Below are positions 1-53,800 of a stretch of DNA of 64,000 bases, piece by piece. Below the pieces are notes generated by a model. The model was not told the origin of the DNA, ran no database searches, and worked only from the letters and a program-made list of their open reading frames with translations. Location: NCBI RefSeq assembly GCF_022458985.1, contig NC_061788.1, positions 1,943,826 to 2,007,825 of the forward strand, read 5' to 3'. How positions within the stretch are numbered: position 1 is the first letter of the stretch; each line of letters starts with the position of its first letter. Both the position numbers and the translations under genes were made by a program. The DNA comes from Mugil cephalus. Lineage: Eukaryota; Chordata; Actinopteri; Mugiliformes; Mugilidae.

Positions 1-87
1 ATAAATAAAGAACTGAGATAAAAGTGCAGAAATGGGTTGAGCCGGTTTGTTTGTTTGTTGTTTACGCAGCTTCTTTTTTAAAATGCT

Positions 88-93
88 TTTATT
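88..93 (-). terminator. ogdh: ogdh poly(A) signal candidate
   Basis: TTTATT on the plus strand reads AATAAA on the gene strand, about 460 nt past the stop. It would give a 3'UTR of roughly 480 nt. Nothing else coding is visible in 1-553. Confidence 0.45.
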
Positions 94-553
94 CACAGTT
101 CTAAAAAAGTCTCAACATTTCACTTATCAATCATTCATTGATCATAATAAGTCAGTCAAAAAAAACTAAAATCAAGTTTAAATGTGTTTGCTCACAGTTA
201 GCGTAGCTTAGCATAAACACTGGGTACAGGTGCTAACAGTTAGCATGCCTCGGTTTGACTCGTCGTGTACCTGAACCAGGGTTTTGTGCTAAGTTGAGCT
301 ACAAGAATCAAAAGAAGAGTGAATAAACATATTTCTCCATCAAAAAACAAAACAAAACAACAACAGTTCTTTTAAAAGTTTGGATGATTCGCTCGACGGC
401 CTGAGGTGAATTAATTAAAGCAAACCCCAAAAAGTCCTACATTCGTTTCTGTTGACGGCGTCCATCACTGTAAACATGTGGTTGTCATGGTAACAGTGTG
501 CGTGCGTGCATGTGTGCGTCTCCCTGAAATCCTTCCCCCCTCCCTCGAGGACC

Positions 554-15089
<14,536 letters not shown>

Positions 15090-16744
15090 GACCGCGGCTC
15101 AGCCACAGCTTTCAATCACCCAAACCTTCCGCCTGCAGCAGAAACACTGTCCCAGGGACGAGGAGGACGCCCTCCAGGCTCCTCTCAGTCCCTCCCTGAT
15201 GGGTCAAACCGGTGAGGACGGCCACTCCCGGTCTACTGCGTCTCGTGTCCTGAATGTCCACGGGATCCACTGTGGAGTCAAAGAAACACTCGATTCAGGT
15301 TTATGTTCTAATTAACCTTCAATAACTTAATGGTCGTTATGCTTTTTGTTATCGTATTTGGTAAAGGTGTGTATTTTTAAGCACATTGTGATATTTCAAA
15401 CTCAAATCCCACAATATTCCATGTTGACACTGTTTAACCTAAATTACGTTGTTACCATTAAGGGACAAAAGTGTCCTTTTCATAAACACTCTAAAAGAAA
15501 ACACGTCTTTTTTCTACTTTGTTTTACATAAATTGTTATTATTGTTAGGGTGTGATGGTATATGATGTTATAACACACATAGTTTGTTATTTTAAATAAT
15601 CTGAATGTAGCGTTTTTATTATTAGGGCCTTGGACATGTCAGTGGCATTACGTGATTAACATTAAGCGACAAATAATGGAAATATTTAATTTTTTCTGAA
15701 ACAAACCCTGTAAATAAAGGGTAAAAGTCAGAAATGAATCAAACTCTCGATATATGATTGGCACTTAAGTGGATTAAAAGATTTATCTAAAAAAAAGACT
15801 GTTTGTTCCTTAATGGTAACAACATAACAACTTTAAATCAGGTCTGGGGGTTAATGATACATCCCAAGATAAGATCTAAACCAAGAAAACCCACAAAAGT
15901 TCAGAAAGATCCTTAATTACATTAGACATATTTAAATTATATTGTATACAGTATTTATACATCTTAATAACAGAATTACACATCCCACGAGTCAGTTCCA
16001 TAAGAAAGCAAATGCAATTAAACAAAACAAACTATAGTCTCCACATTTATTCCCTTTTTAGAGCAAACCTGTTTTTGATTGAATTGTTTTTGGAGCTGCA
16101 AAGGAACCAAATAACGTGTTGTAAGGAGCCAGTAACTCGTGGTTTGTGTTTTTATTGACAAATAAAACAAATTGTCAGTGTTATTGTCGTGACACCAGAG
16201 GATAAATTGTACAGTACATCCTGAACATACAGTAGATAATGAGCCCTGGGTATAGTCCACGTTATTATCTCCACTACTGAGGGAGACACGAGCCTCATCG
16301 ATTCTTATATGATTTAATTATTTATCCGTAAAATGTCAGGAAAGTAGAAGCAAAACGTTCCTGGTTCGACTAAAAACACGCATTTTACTGACATGTACGA
16401 CGAAAAAAAGCGTTGGAAATAAGTTTGTTCCTTCTGCTATGTGATCGTGAGAAGAAGCTTTTGGAAGTTTTGTGGATTATCGACGTTAATTTGCAGCTGA
16501 GCGACCGTAAAACTTAATAATTTACCTGAGTTTTGACACGTTTGTCCTCATAACGTTTGGAAAACAGAGACCGAAGCTCGAGCCGCACAAACTGTTTTTG
16601 TTGTTTTGTTTTAGTTTTTAAATAAACCGTCGTGTCACGCGTGGAAAAGTAACCTCACGTTTAAACGGACAGGTTAGCATTCAAAGTTAGCTAAAAGTTT
16701 TTTTTTGGCTAACGCGTTTTGTTTTGTTTTGTTTTGTTTTTTAC

Positions 16745-16830
16745 CTGCCGGAGCTCGTGCAGCTTCTTCTTCCGCAGCGTCTCGTGCCGAAGAGTAAAGT
16801 ATCCAAACAGTCCTGAGCGCGAGCTGGATG
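16745..16830 (-). promoter_or_regulatory. ogdh: ogdh noncoding first exon (5'UTR)
   Basis: A CGGCAG|GTAAAA donor (gene strand, GT at 16743-16744) lies 1.65 kb upstream of the ATG exon in a locally GC/CpG-richer stretch, with no better coding start between. I infer an untranslated first exon spliced to just before 15089. The right end (transcription start) is a guess, and a (GT)n run at about 16837-16857 follows it. Confidence 0.5.
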
Positions 16831-16869
16831 GTAGCGTGTGTGTGTGTGTGTGTGTGTCCCGCGAGCTCG

Positions 16870-16934
16870 GGCACTGTCCAATCACTCTGGTGCTGATCTA
16901 CGTCACGGAGGTGTGACGTCATGACGTAGATCAG
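16870..16934. promoter_or_regulatory. ogdh promoter: CCAAT box and palindromic CRE
   Basis: Upstream of the putative first exon is a CCAAT box (in GTCCAATCAC, about 16876-16885). A perfect CRE, TGACGTCA, lies at 16914-16921. The CRE sits inside a 13-bp perfect inverted repeat with arms at 16893-16905 and 16922-16934, each arm carrying another TGACG half-site. CREB/ATF control is an inference from the motif only. Confidence 0.5.
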
Positions 16935-18110
16935 TTGGAGGAAAAAAAAACATGAATGTAAAAAAAAAAAAACAAACGGAATTTAACTGTGTTGATTATA
17001 AACGGTGGTTAAATAAAAGTATAGATTATTTTTTAACACATTTATTTATATTATTTGGTAGTTTCAATTAAAGATTACAAGTATTAAACATATTAAAAGA
17101 ATATGAAAGAATGTCTTAAAAATAGACAATGAGCAAAACTCAATGATTGCTGATTAAAATCAAAGTATAAAGTATTATCTCTTCTATTTTTAAATCGTCC
17201 TGAAGTGAGGTTTCCCTCTCAGCTTTCACATTAGATTGTTCCTTCACAGGAAAGTCCTGCAGCTTTTTACTGTTATGTTAATGTGTGTTAATGATTTGGA
17301 GGTTTTGCCAACACAACTCCACCAATCATGCAAATGAAGTCTTTGTGATACTAAAGAGAGTCTTCAGGGGCAGATTCGCTTCATTTATGGTAAAGCTCAA
17401 CCTTTGTCCTCCTGGCGCTGATTACGTAAAGAGCAAGTCAATGAACTTCTTGACCAGATAAAATCAGCGTCAGTCTCAGTGCAGTTCTAAGTACAGTTAA
17501 AGTAAGAAATAATAGTTGATTCCATTAAATTCTGGTTTGATGTTTTACAGTGTGATCATTTTCTCAGAAAGGCAGAATTACAGCATGATGTTAAAACTGA
17601 AATAAAAGAGTTTCTGAGTAAATCTTCCCTTCATCAGATAAAGAGTCCAGCGGCATTGTGCGCTCTGCATTGTCAGTTTATTGTTTCACACACTGATTAC
17701 ATCGGATCACATTTCAATATTGATAATCATCTTCAGTTTGAGTCAAATAAATAATGATAAAAAAACAAAACAATGAATATTAAAACAGAAAAGCTTTGTT
17801 TTACATACAGTTAGTGTCGTGATCGATCACGAGGCTCTTTCACCTAAACGTTACAACCCAAACTCAATGCTGGTTAACAGAAGAAGGACTGATAGTGATA
17901 CTGAGCTGTTTGCTTAGCGGGTGAAAGATAATATTCCACTAAAGTTTCAATTTACATGGGCAGCCTTCTCCTTCTTATTTAACTCCTTCCACCTCAGTCT
18001 AGAAAAAGATGTTTGTCTGTGATGATTCATCCGGGTCACGGTGTAACTGAAAACAAGCTAAAGCTTATTCTCTTGAAGACGTTTCTTCCAAGACTGAAGT
18101 TTTTTATTAG
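16935..18110. other. intergenic, nothing coding seen
   Basis: AT-rich sequence between the ogdh promoter and the camk2b 3' side. No ORF resembles a known protein. On the minus strand AATAAA-like sites occur (for example near 17.68 kb) and could end a very long camk2b 3'UTR, but I cannot show it. Confidence 0.5.
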
Positions 18111-18631
18111 GAAAATCTGGATTTGACCATTTTTAACCCTCTGATTGGTGACTATGCTCTAATTGACCGTGTGCTGACTTTATTATTAGTCAACTGAACA
18201 CCAATCATAGGGCTCCTACTCCTCGCCAAGACCTGTTAGCGTGGCTGGAGGGAAGAAAGCGTTAGCAAAACTAGCAACCATGTGGTATAATTTCCTCCGC
18301 TGGACCTGGCAACTGTAGTTTCCAGCAATCTGAGACGCAACAAAGCCAACAAATGGTCAGAGGACGTTAACAACTGTCAGCAACTATGTGAACATTAGTA
18401 GATTTTGGATACATTTCAAATTTTCTTACCCCCATTACAAAAAAATAATAATAATAATAATAACCAATCATAAAAACTGGAAAAGGGTGAGAAAAGTAGA
18501 CATGTATGTAGACGTGTTTTGCTAATGGCTGCTAACGTTAGCTGTCTAGCCTCCATGTTATTTCTAGACTCTACTGTTCCAGGTTTTCAATATTTTTCTA
18601 AGAATGAAAACTGACGATGCCTAATGTTTGG

Positions 18632-19093
18632 CTAACGTAGCAACAGTAACACCGGAAGTAGGGACGTCACAAAGAGTAGGAGCCCTCTGATTGGTTGTCA
18701 GCTGACCAATCAGACGGCCAACAAAGAGCCAATCAGTGGAAGTTAATCAGATGAACTAAGGTGTGGATGGAGGTGAAACCTTGAGATGTTAAGATGGTTC
18801 AGAGAGAGGCCGTCCTGATGGAAACGGACTAAGGACTCTTCTTTGAGGACATTTTAGCCAAAAAATACACATCTCTATCTGAACATCTGTCCACATTAAG
18901 TTTGACGTCCATTCACATCTGGATTGTTTCTGCTCGATATGTAGAACCCATATTTATTTAGAAACACGATACCACCAGGTTAATCTGATTAACTTCCTGT
19001 AATTGGCCCTTTGATTGGTCAGCTGACCACCAATCAGACGGCTCCTACTCTTTGTGACGTCCCTACTTCCTGTGTTACTGTTGCTACGTTAGA
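18632..19093. repeat. inverted repeat with ~88-bp arms
   Basis: Arm 1 at 18632-18720 and arm 2 at 19003-19093 are reverse complements with few mismatches, around a 282-bp loop. The arms contain GGGACGTCACAAAGAGTAGG and CTGATTGG/CCAATCAG. A partial third copy lies at about 18130-18235. Flanking segments at 18813-18880 and 19250-19310 are also a direct repeat. Confidence 0.85.
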
Positions 19094-19309
19094 CAAATAA
19101 GATGGGGTCCACTCCCATAAAGAAACACTTAAAACCTGTAATAATAGAGCAAAGTCGTTAGCTAACGTTGGTGCTAACGCTGGTAGACTTTGGTAAAATA
19201 ACCGACTTTCCCACCAGTTTTCAGTTTGTGTTCAGAGAGAGACCAGTCTAGGGTGGAAAGGGACGAAGGACACTTCTTTGAGGACATTCTAGCCAGAAAA
19301 GGTCTTAAC

Positions 19310-21260
19310 ATTTGTCTTATGTATATACTGTATATTCCTCTGTCTCTATCCCTTGTATTAAAATGGAATCAGCTAATTATTTAGGTCATTATCAGACCCT
19401 GTGAAGTGGTCCTGATCCTCTGCATTAATTTCATTTGGGACGCCGTCATCATGACTTAGGGAGATGATAAACATTTTAGAAAAAGCCTTAAAGTCTATTT
19501 TACTCACTGAGAGCAAATATAGAGACTAAACCCTCAATCGTCTTCAAGAAAACAGGTTTTAGCTCCAGATAACACCCTCCTGATACATACATGTCCAACA
19601 AATGCTCCTAAAACACGACAAGCATCAGGAAAACACTCCACAAACAGGAACCGTAATGTTTGGAATAAGAGCGCAACAATAATGTGCATATAATCCTCCC
19701 GTTAAACCCCATTAAAGTAGTGGTATTATCATAGTTTGGCCTATTTGGGCAATATATATATATTTATATATATAAAAGGTTATGCAACCTGCAGAGTCTG
19801 ATGATAATGACAAACTCGTTGGCGTGAAAGAGCTAAACTGACTCGCTAAGCTTCAAACACAACATGCCGCGTGCAAAACAAGAAATCACAGACCAACAAA
19901 AATAATAAATAAATAAATAGATAAATAAGTAAATAAAATAAAATAAAAAGCGCGCTAACAGCCAAGGTTACAGCTCGGAACATCATGCAGTTAAATACCA
20001 TCAACGGCGTATTTGTAGTTAAGTCACCACGATGAGACTGGAAACAGCGGGATACTTATAGAGTCGACCAGCTTCGGGAGTTTACGTCAGCACACTGAGG
20101 ATTTAGCTAAGAAACGACAGGTAGCATGCACAGAGGCGTCAGTCCAGGGTCAAATACACTCCAGAGAAAGAGGGAATGAAACAAACAATAACAAGACAAT
20201 TAAAAAATAGAATAATTAACCCTTCATGGGGCAAGGAACCATATCTGGTCACTTCATCACATTGTTCCTCTCAGTTTGAGGTTTATTGTCATGTGGTTTT
20301 CATTGAGCCAATCAGAGAAGATCCAGGAAACATCCTCAGGTCTAATCAGGGTCTAATGTGGTCTACAAGGTCCCCCTCTGATCTGGTTTATCAGGAACCA
20401 TGAAGAAGAACAAGTGTCCTAATGTGTCTAATGTCATAATGTTGATGTTCTAATGCTCTAAATACATGTTTACATTAGTTTCAGGACCAGGAACCAGATA
20501 TGGGAAATTCATTAATCTGGATTTTATACATGAGATTAAAGTAAAACAGTCTTCTGACGTCCTATGAAAACATTCTGGGGTTGACATTTAGGATTTCCAC
20601 GTATTTCAATGAGTTCCCTATGACGGGTTAAACACAGGCGGCCTTAGTCGTGCAGAGGAAACAGTAACGCGGGTCAGAGTCATGCTCGTCATAAAAAAAA
20701 AGAAGGAAAAGGAATAAAGGGTTAAGATGTGTCGTAGATTTACTGTACAGTCCGAAGAGCACGAAGAAGAACGTCAGGATTAATACTAGAAGTAAGGATG
20801 TGAAGTGAAGGATGGAGGCGTCGTTTCCCCGTGGCTGATGAGCGCCCTCTGCTGCACCAGAGGAGGGTTTTTTTTTTTTGGCGATGGGGGTATTTGGGGG
20901 GGTTGTTGAAGAAAGAGAGAGAGAAGAGCGAGGTTTGGGGCTGCAGAGACGCAGCAGGACGACCACGATCCAAGAAAAAAAAAAACAATCCTCAAACCTC
21001 CCGTCCACATGCTCCTCTCTCTATGAGCCGACTCCTTCTCTGGGATCATCCCCTCGTTCCTCCCCCTCTGCTTCTCTTCATCTCCTCCTCACACCTGAAA
21101 AACAGAGTTAGCGTTTTAGCGTAAGTGTCCTGGGACGTTGCACTTGAACGCACCACAAAGACTAAAACCCAACAACCTGCTGGTTCTACACCTGAGAGGA
21201 AATAACTGTTCATACCAGCAGGTGGCAGGAGTCTGGATTCATGATTCAAAAAGGGAAACA
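19310..21260. other. intergenic or camk2b 3'UTR, no gene recognised
   Basis: Low-complexity AT-rich sequence with a TATA-like microsatellite at about 19741-19780 and homopolymers near 20700, 20868 and 20977. The ORFs here are short or compositionally biased and match nothing I know. It could be transcribed as camk2b 3'UTR. Confidence 0.5.
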
Positions 21261-21261
21261 G

Positions 21262-22225
21262 GAAGAGCTACTATTAGCATCTTAGCCTCCCAGCTAGCTG
21301 TAATTCCTAGCTAATAGTAGCTCCTACTCGCTTCCTAGCCAATATAGTAGCCCTTCCCAGCTTTACAACCTTCCAGTTAAAAGTAGCTGTTCCTAGCACC
21401 CCTGCCAATAGTAGCATTTCCTAGCTTCCTAGCGTCCTAATGATAGCTTCACCTTGCTTCCTAGCTTCCTGGTTAACAGTTGCTCTTCCTAGCCTTCCTG
21501 CTAATAATAGCTGTTCCTAGCTTTTCAGCTTCCCAGCTAATAGTAGCTTTTCCTAGCTTCCTAGTCGTCCAGCTAACAGTAGCTCCTCTTAGCCTCCCTG
21601 CTAATAGGAGCTCCTCCTAGCTTCTTAGCCTCCCAGGTAATAGTAGCGCTTCCTACCTTCCTAACCTTCCATCTAATAGTAGCTTCTCCTAGCCTCTCTG
21701 CTGATAATAGCTGTTCCTAGCCTGCCAGCTAACAGTAGCTCTTCCTACCTTCCTAGCCTCCCAGCTAACAGTATTTGTTCCTACCTTCCTAGCCTCCCAG
21801 CTAACAGTAGCTGTTCCTAGCTTCTCAGCTTCCCAGCTAATAGTTGCTCTTACTAGCCTCCATGCTAAAAGGAGCTCCTCCTAGCTTCCTAGCCTTCCAG
21901 TTAAAAGTAGTTTGTCCAAGCCTTCCTGCTAATAGTAGCTCTTCCTAGCTCTAGACTCCCAGCTAACAGTAGCTGTTCCTAGCTTCTCAGCTTCCCAGCT
22001 AACAGTAACTGTTCCTACCTTCCTAACCTTCCATCTAATAGTAGCTCCTCCTAGCCTGTCTGCTGATAATAGCTGTTCCTAGACTCCCAGCTAATAGTAG
22101 CTCTTCCTACCTTCCTAGCCTCCCAGCTAACAGTAGGTGTTCCTACCTTCCTAGCCTCCCAGCTAACAGTAGCTGTTCCTACCTTCCTAGCCTCCCAGCT
22201 AATAGTAGGTCCTAACTTCCTGGCT
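21262..22225. repeat. AGCT minisatellite array 2, just 3' of camk2b stop
   Basis: About 950 bp of imperfect units such as TAGCTCTTCCTAGCCTCCCA plus GCTAATAG, the reverse complement of array 1. It ends about 35-50 nt from the camk2b stop codon, so it lies in the 3'UTR or a 3'UTR intron. Confidence 0.9.
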
Positions 22226-22256
22226 GTGTGTTGGTGTTTGCTTTGGGGGGTTCACC

Positions 22257-48732
<26,476 letters not shown>

Positions 48733-48769
48733 GATGCCTCGCTCCTCGGAGTCCGGAGTGCTCGGTGCG

Positions 48770-49075
48770 TCTGTGGCTGCGGACAGGAGGAGCAGGAGCA
48801 GGAGCAGCAGGAGGAGGAGGAGGAGGAGGAGGAGGAGCAGCAGCAGCAGGAGGAGGAGGAGGAGGAAGACGAGGGGGGAAACCTCGGGCTCAGGCTCCGC
48901 CCACCTCAGACCCTCCGGGCGGCTCAGTGGTTCAGCTCGGAGCCGGCGGAGACGCACACGGTCCCCGGATCGGACGGGTCTGGGTCTGAGCCCGGAGAGG
49001 AGGAGGAGGAGGAGGAGGAGGAGGGAGAGGAGGAGGAGGAGGGACTCTTTAAATACCTCAGAGAGATGAGCACAT
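48770..49075 (-). promoter_or_regulatory. camk2b 5'UTR/promoter region with GGA/GCA repeats
   Basis: Directly upstream of the start codon. It carries (GGA)/(GCA) repeats at 48785-48870 and (GGA)n at 48998-49045 in a locally GC-rich block. The transcription start is not identifiable from sequence alone. Confidence 0.45.
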
Positions 49076-49378
49076 GACGTGGTCCCTGGATGTGAAAATA
49101 TAAGAAATATACATGAAAAAGACTTTAAAGCAGAAATGAAGCAGAGCAGGAAGTGATTATTATTATTATTATTATTATTATTATCATTATTATTATTATT
49201 ATAAGGCGCTGACGCTGTGTGAGGCTATTTTTAGGGGAAACCCTCAGTCATCGATCTAAAACATCTGTGTAAGTTTTAACCAATAAATACACTTTACTCT
49301 ATTTGAGTCACTCTATTTATTCTACTTTACATATTCTAAAGCAGTTTATGATATGTTACACACAGTATGTACTATTTT

Positions 49379-49426
<48 letters not shown>

Positions 49427-50400
49427 TTGTATTTATTTGTTTGTTATGTATTTTCTAATGTGCACTGATGGTTTATATGTTTGACCAACAAAACCTACAG
49501 ATTTTATACAAAAACTAAAATCACTGTTTTAATTCTGATCAATAAGGAACTAACAAACTATTTAAAACATTAAGAAAAGATGAGCAACACAAGTCTGAAA
49601 TTTCTACATATTTTTTAATTTAATCGCTTAATACTGATCAAAGCTACGCTAACTTAGCTTAGCTGCAGTTTCAGAGTGGTTTCAATCTTAGGGAGGGTTA
49701 ACTGTGTGAGGAATGCTAAGCTATGCTAACTTAGCAACAGGAAGTGATTTTTACTCCTTCATCTCGACGTTTTTCACCAAATTATAAGAAGATCAATTAA
49801 TTAATATCAGCTTCATCTGTCACTAAACTATAAAAAACCTTTAAACACATTTTTTAAAAGTTCCACTCATCAGATGCATCAGATTTTTATTAACCTTCAT
49901 AAAGTCTTTAATTATTAATTACTCTGATACCTAACAAATAATTATTTACTACTTATTAATATAGATTATAAAATGCAGTGTTAAGAAATGACTTATGCAA
50001 AAATTAATGTCATATTATTATTTTTTCTTAATAGTTTCTAATTAAAATAATGTTTGAATAAAAGCTTTTTAAAGTCACTATTAAACATCATAGTAACATA
50101 ATAAATAACACGTTAAATAATACGTCTTAAAATCCTATAATCTTTCTCTTTAACATTTGTTTAATCATGTTTCTGTAACAGTAAGACCCACGATTAAACA
50201 TGATGTAAATATAAAAAGAAAACATGATACAAGTGTGTTAAAAAATGATGAAGAGAAAAACCCAGAACTGATGTAGAAATATTATCATCCAGTAAAAATA
50301 ATGAATGTATAATATTTCTATTTAAATAAAATCTATAGGACGTATTTCTGTTCTGTCTTTTATTTATTGTCTGGAGAATAAATTCACTGAGTCCAGATTC
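49076..50400. other. intergenic between camk2b and nudcd3
   Basis: AT-rich, no gene seen. (ATT)n at 49158-49202 and (TA)n at 49383-49421. Confidence 0.7.
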
Positions 50401-50410
50401 AAAGTCAAAG

Positions 50411-50424
50411 TTTATTTATTTATT
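50411..50424 (-). terminator. nudcd3: nudcd3 poly(A) signal candidate
   Basis: TTTATTTATTTATT on the plus strand gives overlapping AATAAA on the gene strand, about 340 nt after the stop. Confidence 0.45.
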
Positions 50425-50762
50425 TATCTGTATTTTTTTGCTTTTAACACGTTTTTATTCCAAACTTTTTTTATTTTTTGTGTTTGTTGAGGAGTCGGAT
50501 CATCGGCTGTGACGTCGTCCAACAGGAGCAGAGATGAATAATGAACTGGAGCTTTTCTGGAAAATAAAAAACCTCCACGTTCAAAAAGAGTTTTTGGTTG
50601 AAGGTCTCAGAGGACGTCCGTCCGTCCCTCGTCCCTCGTCTCTCGTCCTTCGTCCTCCCGGACGCTGAGGCCAGAACCAGCAGAGACACAGACACAGCAG
50701 ACGCATTAAATAAAATATTCTGTCCAGTTCCACAGTTTGACTCGGTTTGACTGCGTTTGTCC

Positions 50763-50873
50763 TCAGAACTGGACGGCGCTGGGAGGGATGTCAAACATGG
50801 ACGGGTCGAACTGTTGTCCCCTGAAAGGAGACCCCTCCGCGTCCCAGCCCTTCTTCAGCATCTCGTGGACTTT
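50763..50873 (-). CDS. nudcd3: nudcd3 exon 6 (stop)
   Basis: Residues 323-358: KVHEMLKKGWDAEGSPFRGQ then a FDPSMFDIPPSAVQF end. Stop at 50763-50765. Confidence 0.95.
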   Translation of the reverse strand, partial: KVHEMLKKGWDAEGSPFRGQQFDPSMFDIPPSAVQF

Positions 50874-53800
50874 CTGTGGAGACAACGACACAAACAGCTC
50901 AGAGACGGTTTCTGGAGACCAGGACCCAGAACTCAGCTCCACCAGGGGGACGGATCCAAGACCGACTCAGGGATACAGGCTTCATTCCTTCATTCATTCC
51001 TTCAGTCCTTCCTTCCTTCATTCTTTCCTTTCCTTCCTTCCTTCAGTCCTTCCTTCATTCATCCTTTCCTTTCCTTTCCTTCATTCCTTCATCCATACTT
51101 CATCCTTCCTTCCTTCCTTCATTCATTCCTTCCTTCCTTCCTTCATCCTTTCCTTCCTTCATCCTTTCCTTCCTTCATTCAGTCCTTCAGTCCTTCCTTC
51201 CTTCCTTCATTCCTTCATCCATCCTTCCTTCCTCCTTTCCTTCCTTCATCCTCCCTTCATCCATCCTTCCTTCCTTCCTTCTTTTCTTTCCTTCCTTACT
51301 TCCTTCATTCCTTCCTTCCTCCATCTTCCCTTCCTTCCTTCCTTCCTTCTTTCCTTCATCTTCCCTTCCTTCCTTCCTTCTTTTTTTTCCTTCCTGCCTT
51401 CCTTCCTTCCCTTAGCTTTCTTTCTTTGTCTCTATCCATCCTTCTTTTAGCTTCCTTATTTCCTTCCTTCCCTGTGTCCTTCCCTGTCTTTCCCTGTGTC
51501 CTTCCTTTCTTCCTTCCTTCCTTCCTTCCTTCATCCTCTCCTTTCATTTCCTTCCTTTCCTTCTCTTTTCTTCCTTCACTCAACTTCCTTCCTTCCTTCC
51601 TTCCTTCCTTGTCTTAGCTTTCTTTCTTCGTCTCTATCCATCCTTCTTTCAGCTCGTATTATTTCCTTCCTTCCCTGTGTCCTTCCTTCCTTCCTTCCTT
51701 CCATGTGTCCCTGGTTCTGGTCCAGTGGTAGGTAGAGATCCATCAGAGGCAGCAGCTGATACATTATTCTACTGACCACATGGTGGCGCTGCAGCTGATT
51801 CATTAATAAACGCCGTGTGACCGGAGGAACTCACCATCTCGTGACTCTGAGGTTTTCCCTGCAGTTTCTGGTTGTAGTCGAAGGTCAGTCTGTCCAGGAC
51901 GGCGTGTTCGTCGTCGTCCACCGTCGCCATCGAGCGCTCGCGGTTAATCTGGTTGATGTCGATCTCCTTCTCTCCTTTCAGGACGGCGTTCCACCAAACC
52001 TCAGACGTCTTGTTGAGCGACAGCTGGAGGACAAAGACACGTCAGAACGTAAAAATACGACCAACTACAAAAAGGAATTACAGATTTCCTTAACACTCAC
52101 GACGACGCAGGATCCAGGCTCCAGGCTCCACAGGGAGTTTTCCGTGTTGATCTTGTGCGTGAATTCTCCCTCCATCAGCGTTTTGTCTTCGGCTCCGTCC
52201 CTCACGCTGACTCTCACGCCGCCGGTCTGGAGGCTAACGCTAACCTGAGGACAGGACGAGCACAGCACAGGTCAGCGAGAGGACGGACGGACGGACGGAT
52301 GGACGTCCTGGTCTGGTCTCAAATGTCCTGGAGTCCCTGTAGATTCATGACGTCTTTTCTAAAGTCCAGTGAATCTTTCTCTTTCTCTTTCTCCCCTCTG
52401 GAAGATTAGTCTCCAGGAAACTTTGCTTTTCTTTTAAACGTTCAGTGTCTTTTAAACCTGAGGATTCTGTTCAGTGGTTTTATTGTGATGACGTCCTATT
52501 ACCTCCCACAACCAAACATCCACCAGTTACTGACTCACTTCAGTTTACTGTAGTTTTTTGCAGCTTTGACGTTAAAACAGAATAAGATGTTTTGATGCTA
52601 CAGGGATGTGGTTCTGGTTTGGGTCCGGACACAGACCTGGGACGTCCCCTGTCCTCACCTGTCGGCCTTTAACCACGGTCTTGGGGACGGAGACCCGGAC
52701 CTCCACGTCTGTGTAGTCCTGAGACCAGCTGTAGTTTTCCCTCACTGCTCCGTTGTAGCTGTCGGGGTCGGACTGAAACTTGTCCTGGCCTTTTCTGAAA
52801 CACACAAAATTCACCCGTGATTTTCCAGGTGGAGCAGAGGACGGGAAGCGTCGGTGGATGTTACTCACTGTCCTGCTGCTGCCTGGTCTCCAGCGTCGCT
52901 GCTGTCGGGCTGAACGCCGCCCGTCGCCTCCGAGGCCGAAGCCGAAGCTGAAGCCGAAGCTGAAGCTGAAACATGGCCGCCGTCTGAGGCAGCGTTCTCC
53001 ACGGGCCCCGTGCTCTGCTCCTCCTCCTCCTGCTCCTGCTGAGGATCGGAGGAGATCTCCAGCTCCTGAACGGCCGGAGGAGCCGCTCTGCTCTCCTCTC
53101 TCTTCTGCAGCTCGCTCAGCGCCCTCTGTCGGTCGTGCTCCGCCAGCTTCTCAAACAACTTAAACGACTGCAGACAGAGCAGAAGATGGACACGGATTAG
53201 CTACAGTGGCGTTAGCTTAGCATGACAGTGATGTTAGCTTAGCATGACAACTAAACGCTGGGTTTGTGTGGATTTAAGAAGATATTTACCTCATGGTTCA
53301 ATCTTTCATCAAACCTTATGATCATTTACTTTAAGCTCGCTGCTACTTTTAGCTAAATTTAGCTAATAGATATAATATAGTAGTAGAAGAAGAACTTTAA
53401 TTGTCTTTGCACATAAAGAACAAAATATCTACTCGTTGTATTGATTCTGTGCATCCATGAACCTGAGGCTTTTCTGTATTTAAACCATTATTATCAGTCA
53501 TCTAGATGTTAAACCGACAGATAATGTTTAACTTTTATCAACCATATATATCATGACCATTTATCCTTTGGCTACTATACTGAACATTCATTTCATGCAG
53601 CTTTTACATTAGCATTAGCCAGTTAGCTCTATGGTTTAGACACTTGTCTCCAGTGTCCTATGCTCCATGAGGTGGAGCATAGGACACTGGTAGGAGACCT
53701 GGTTCCAGGTAAACTACCTCCTCATGAATGTGGACAAGACCAAGGAGCTGGAGTCCTTGTGAACAAGAGACTGGACTGGAGGGACAGCAGCGATGCTGTG

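Noticed and set aside
48733..48957. N-terminal extension of CaMKII
   Set aside because: Frame is open but consists of repeat-derived poly-Leu; the family start at 48732 fits exactly.
50757..51617. Long Ser/Phe/Pro-rich open frames
   Set aside because: They are plus-strand translations of the TTCC array inside a nudcd3 intron.
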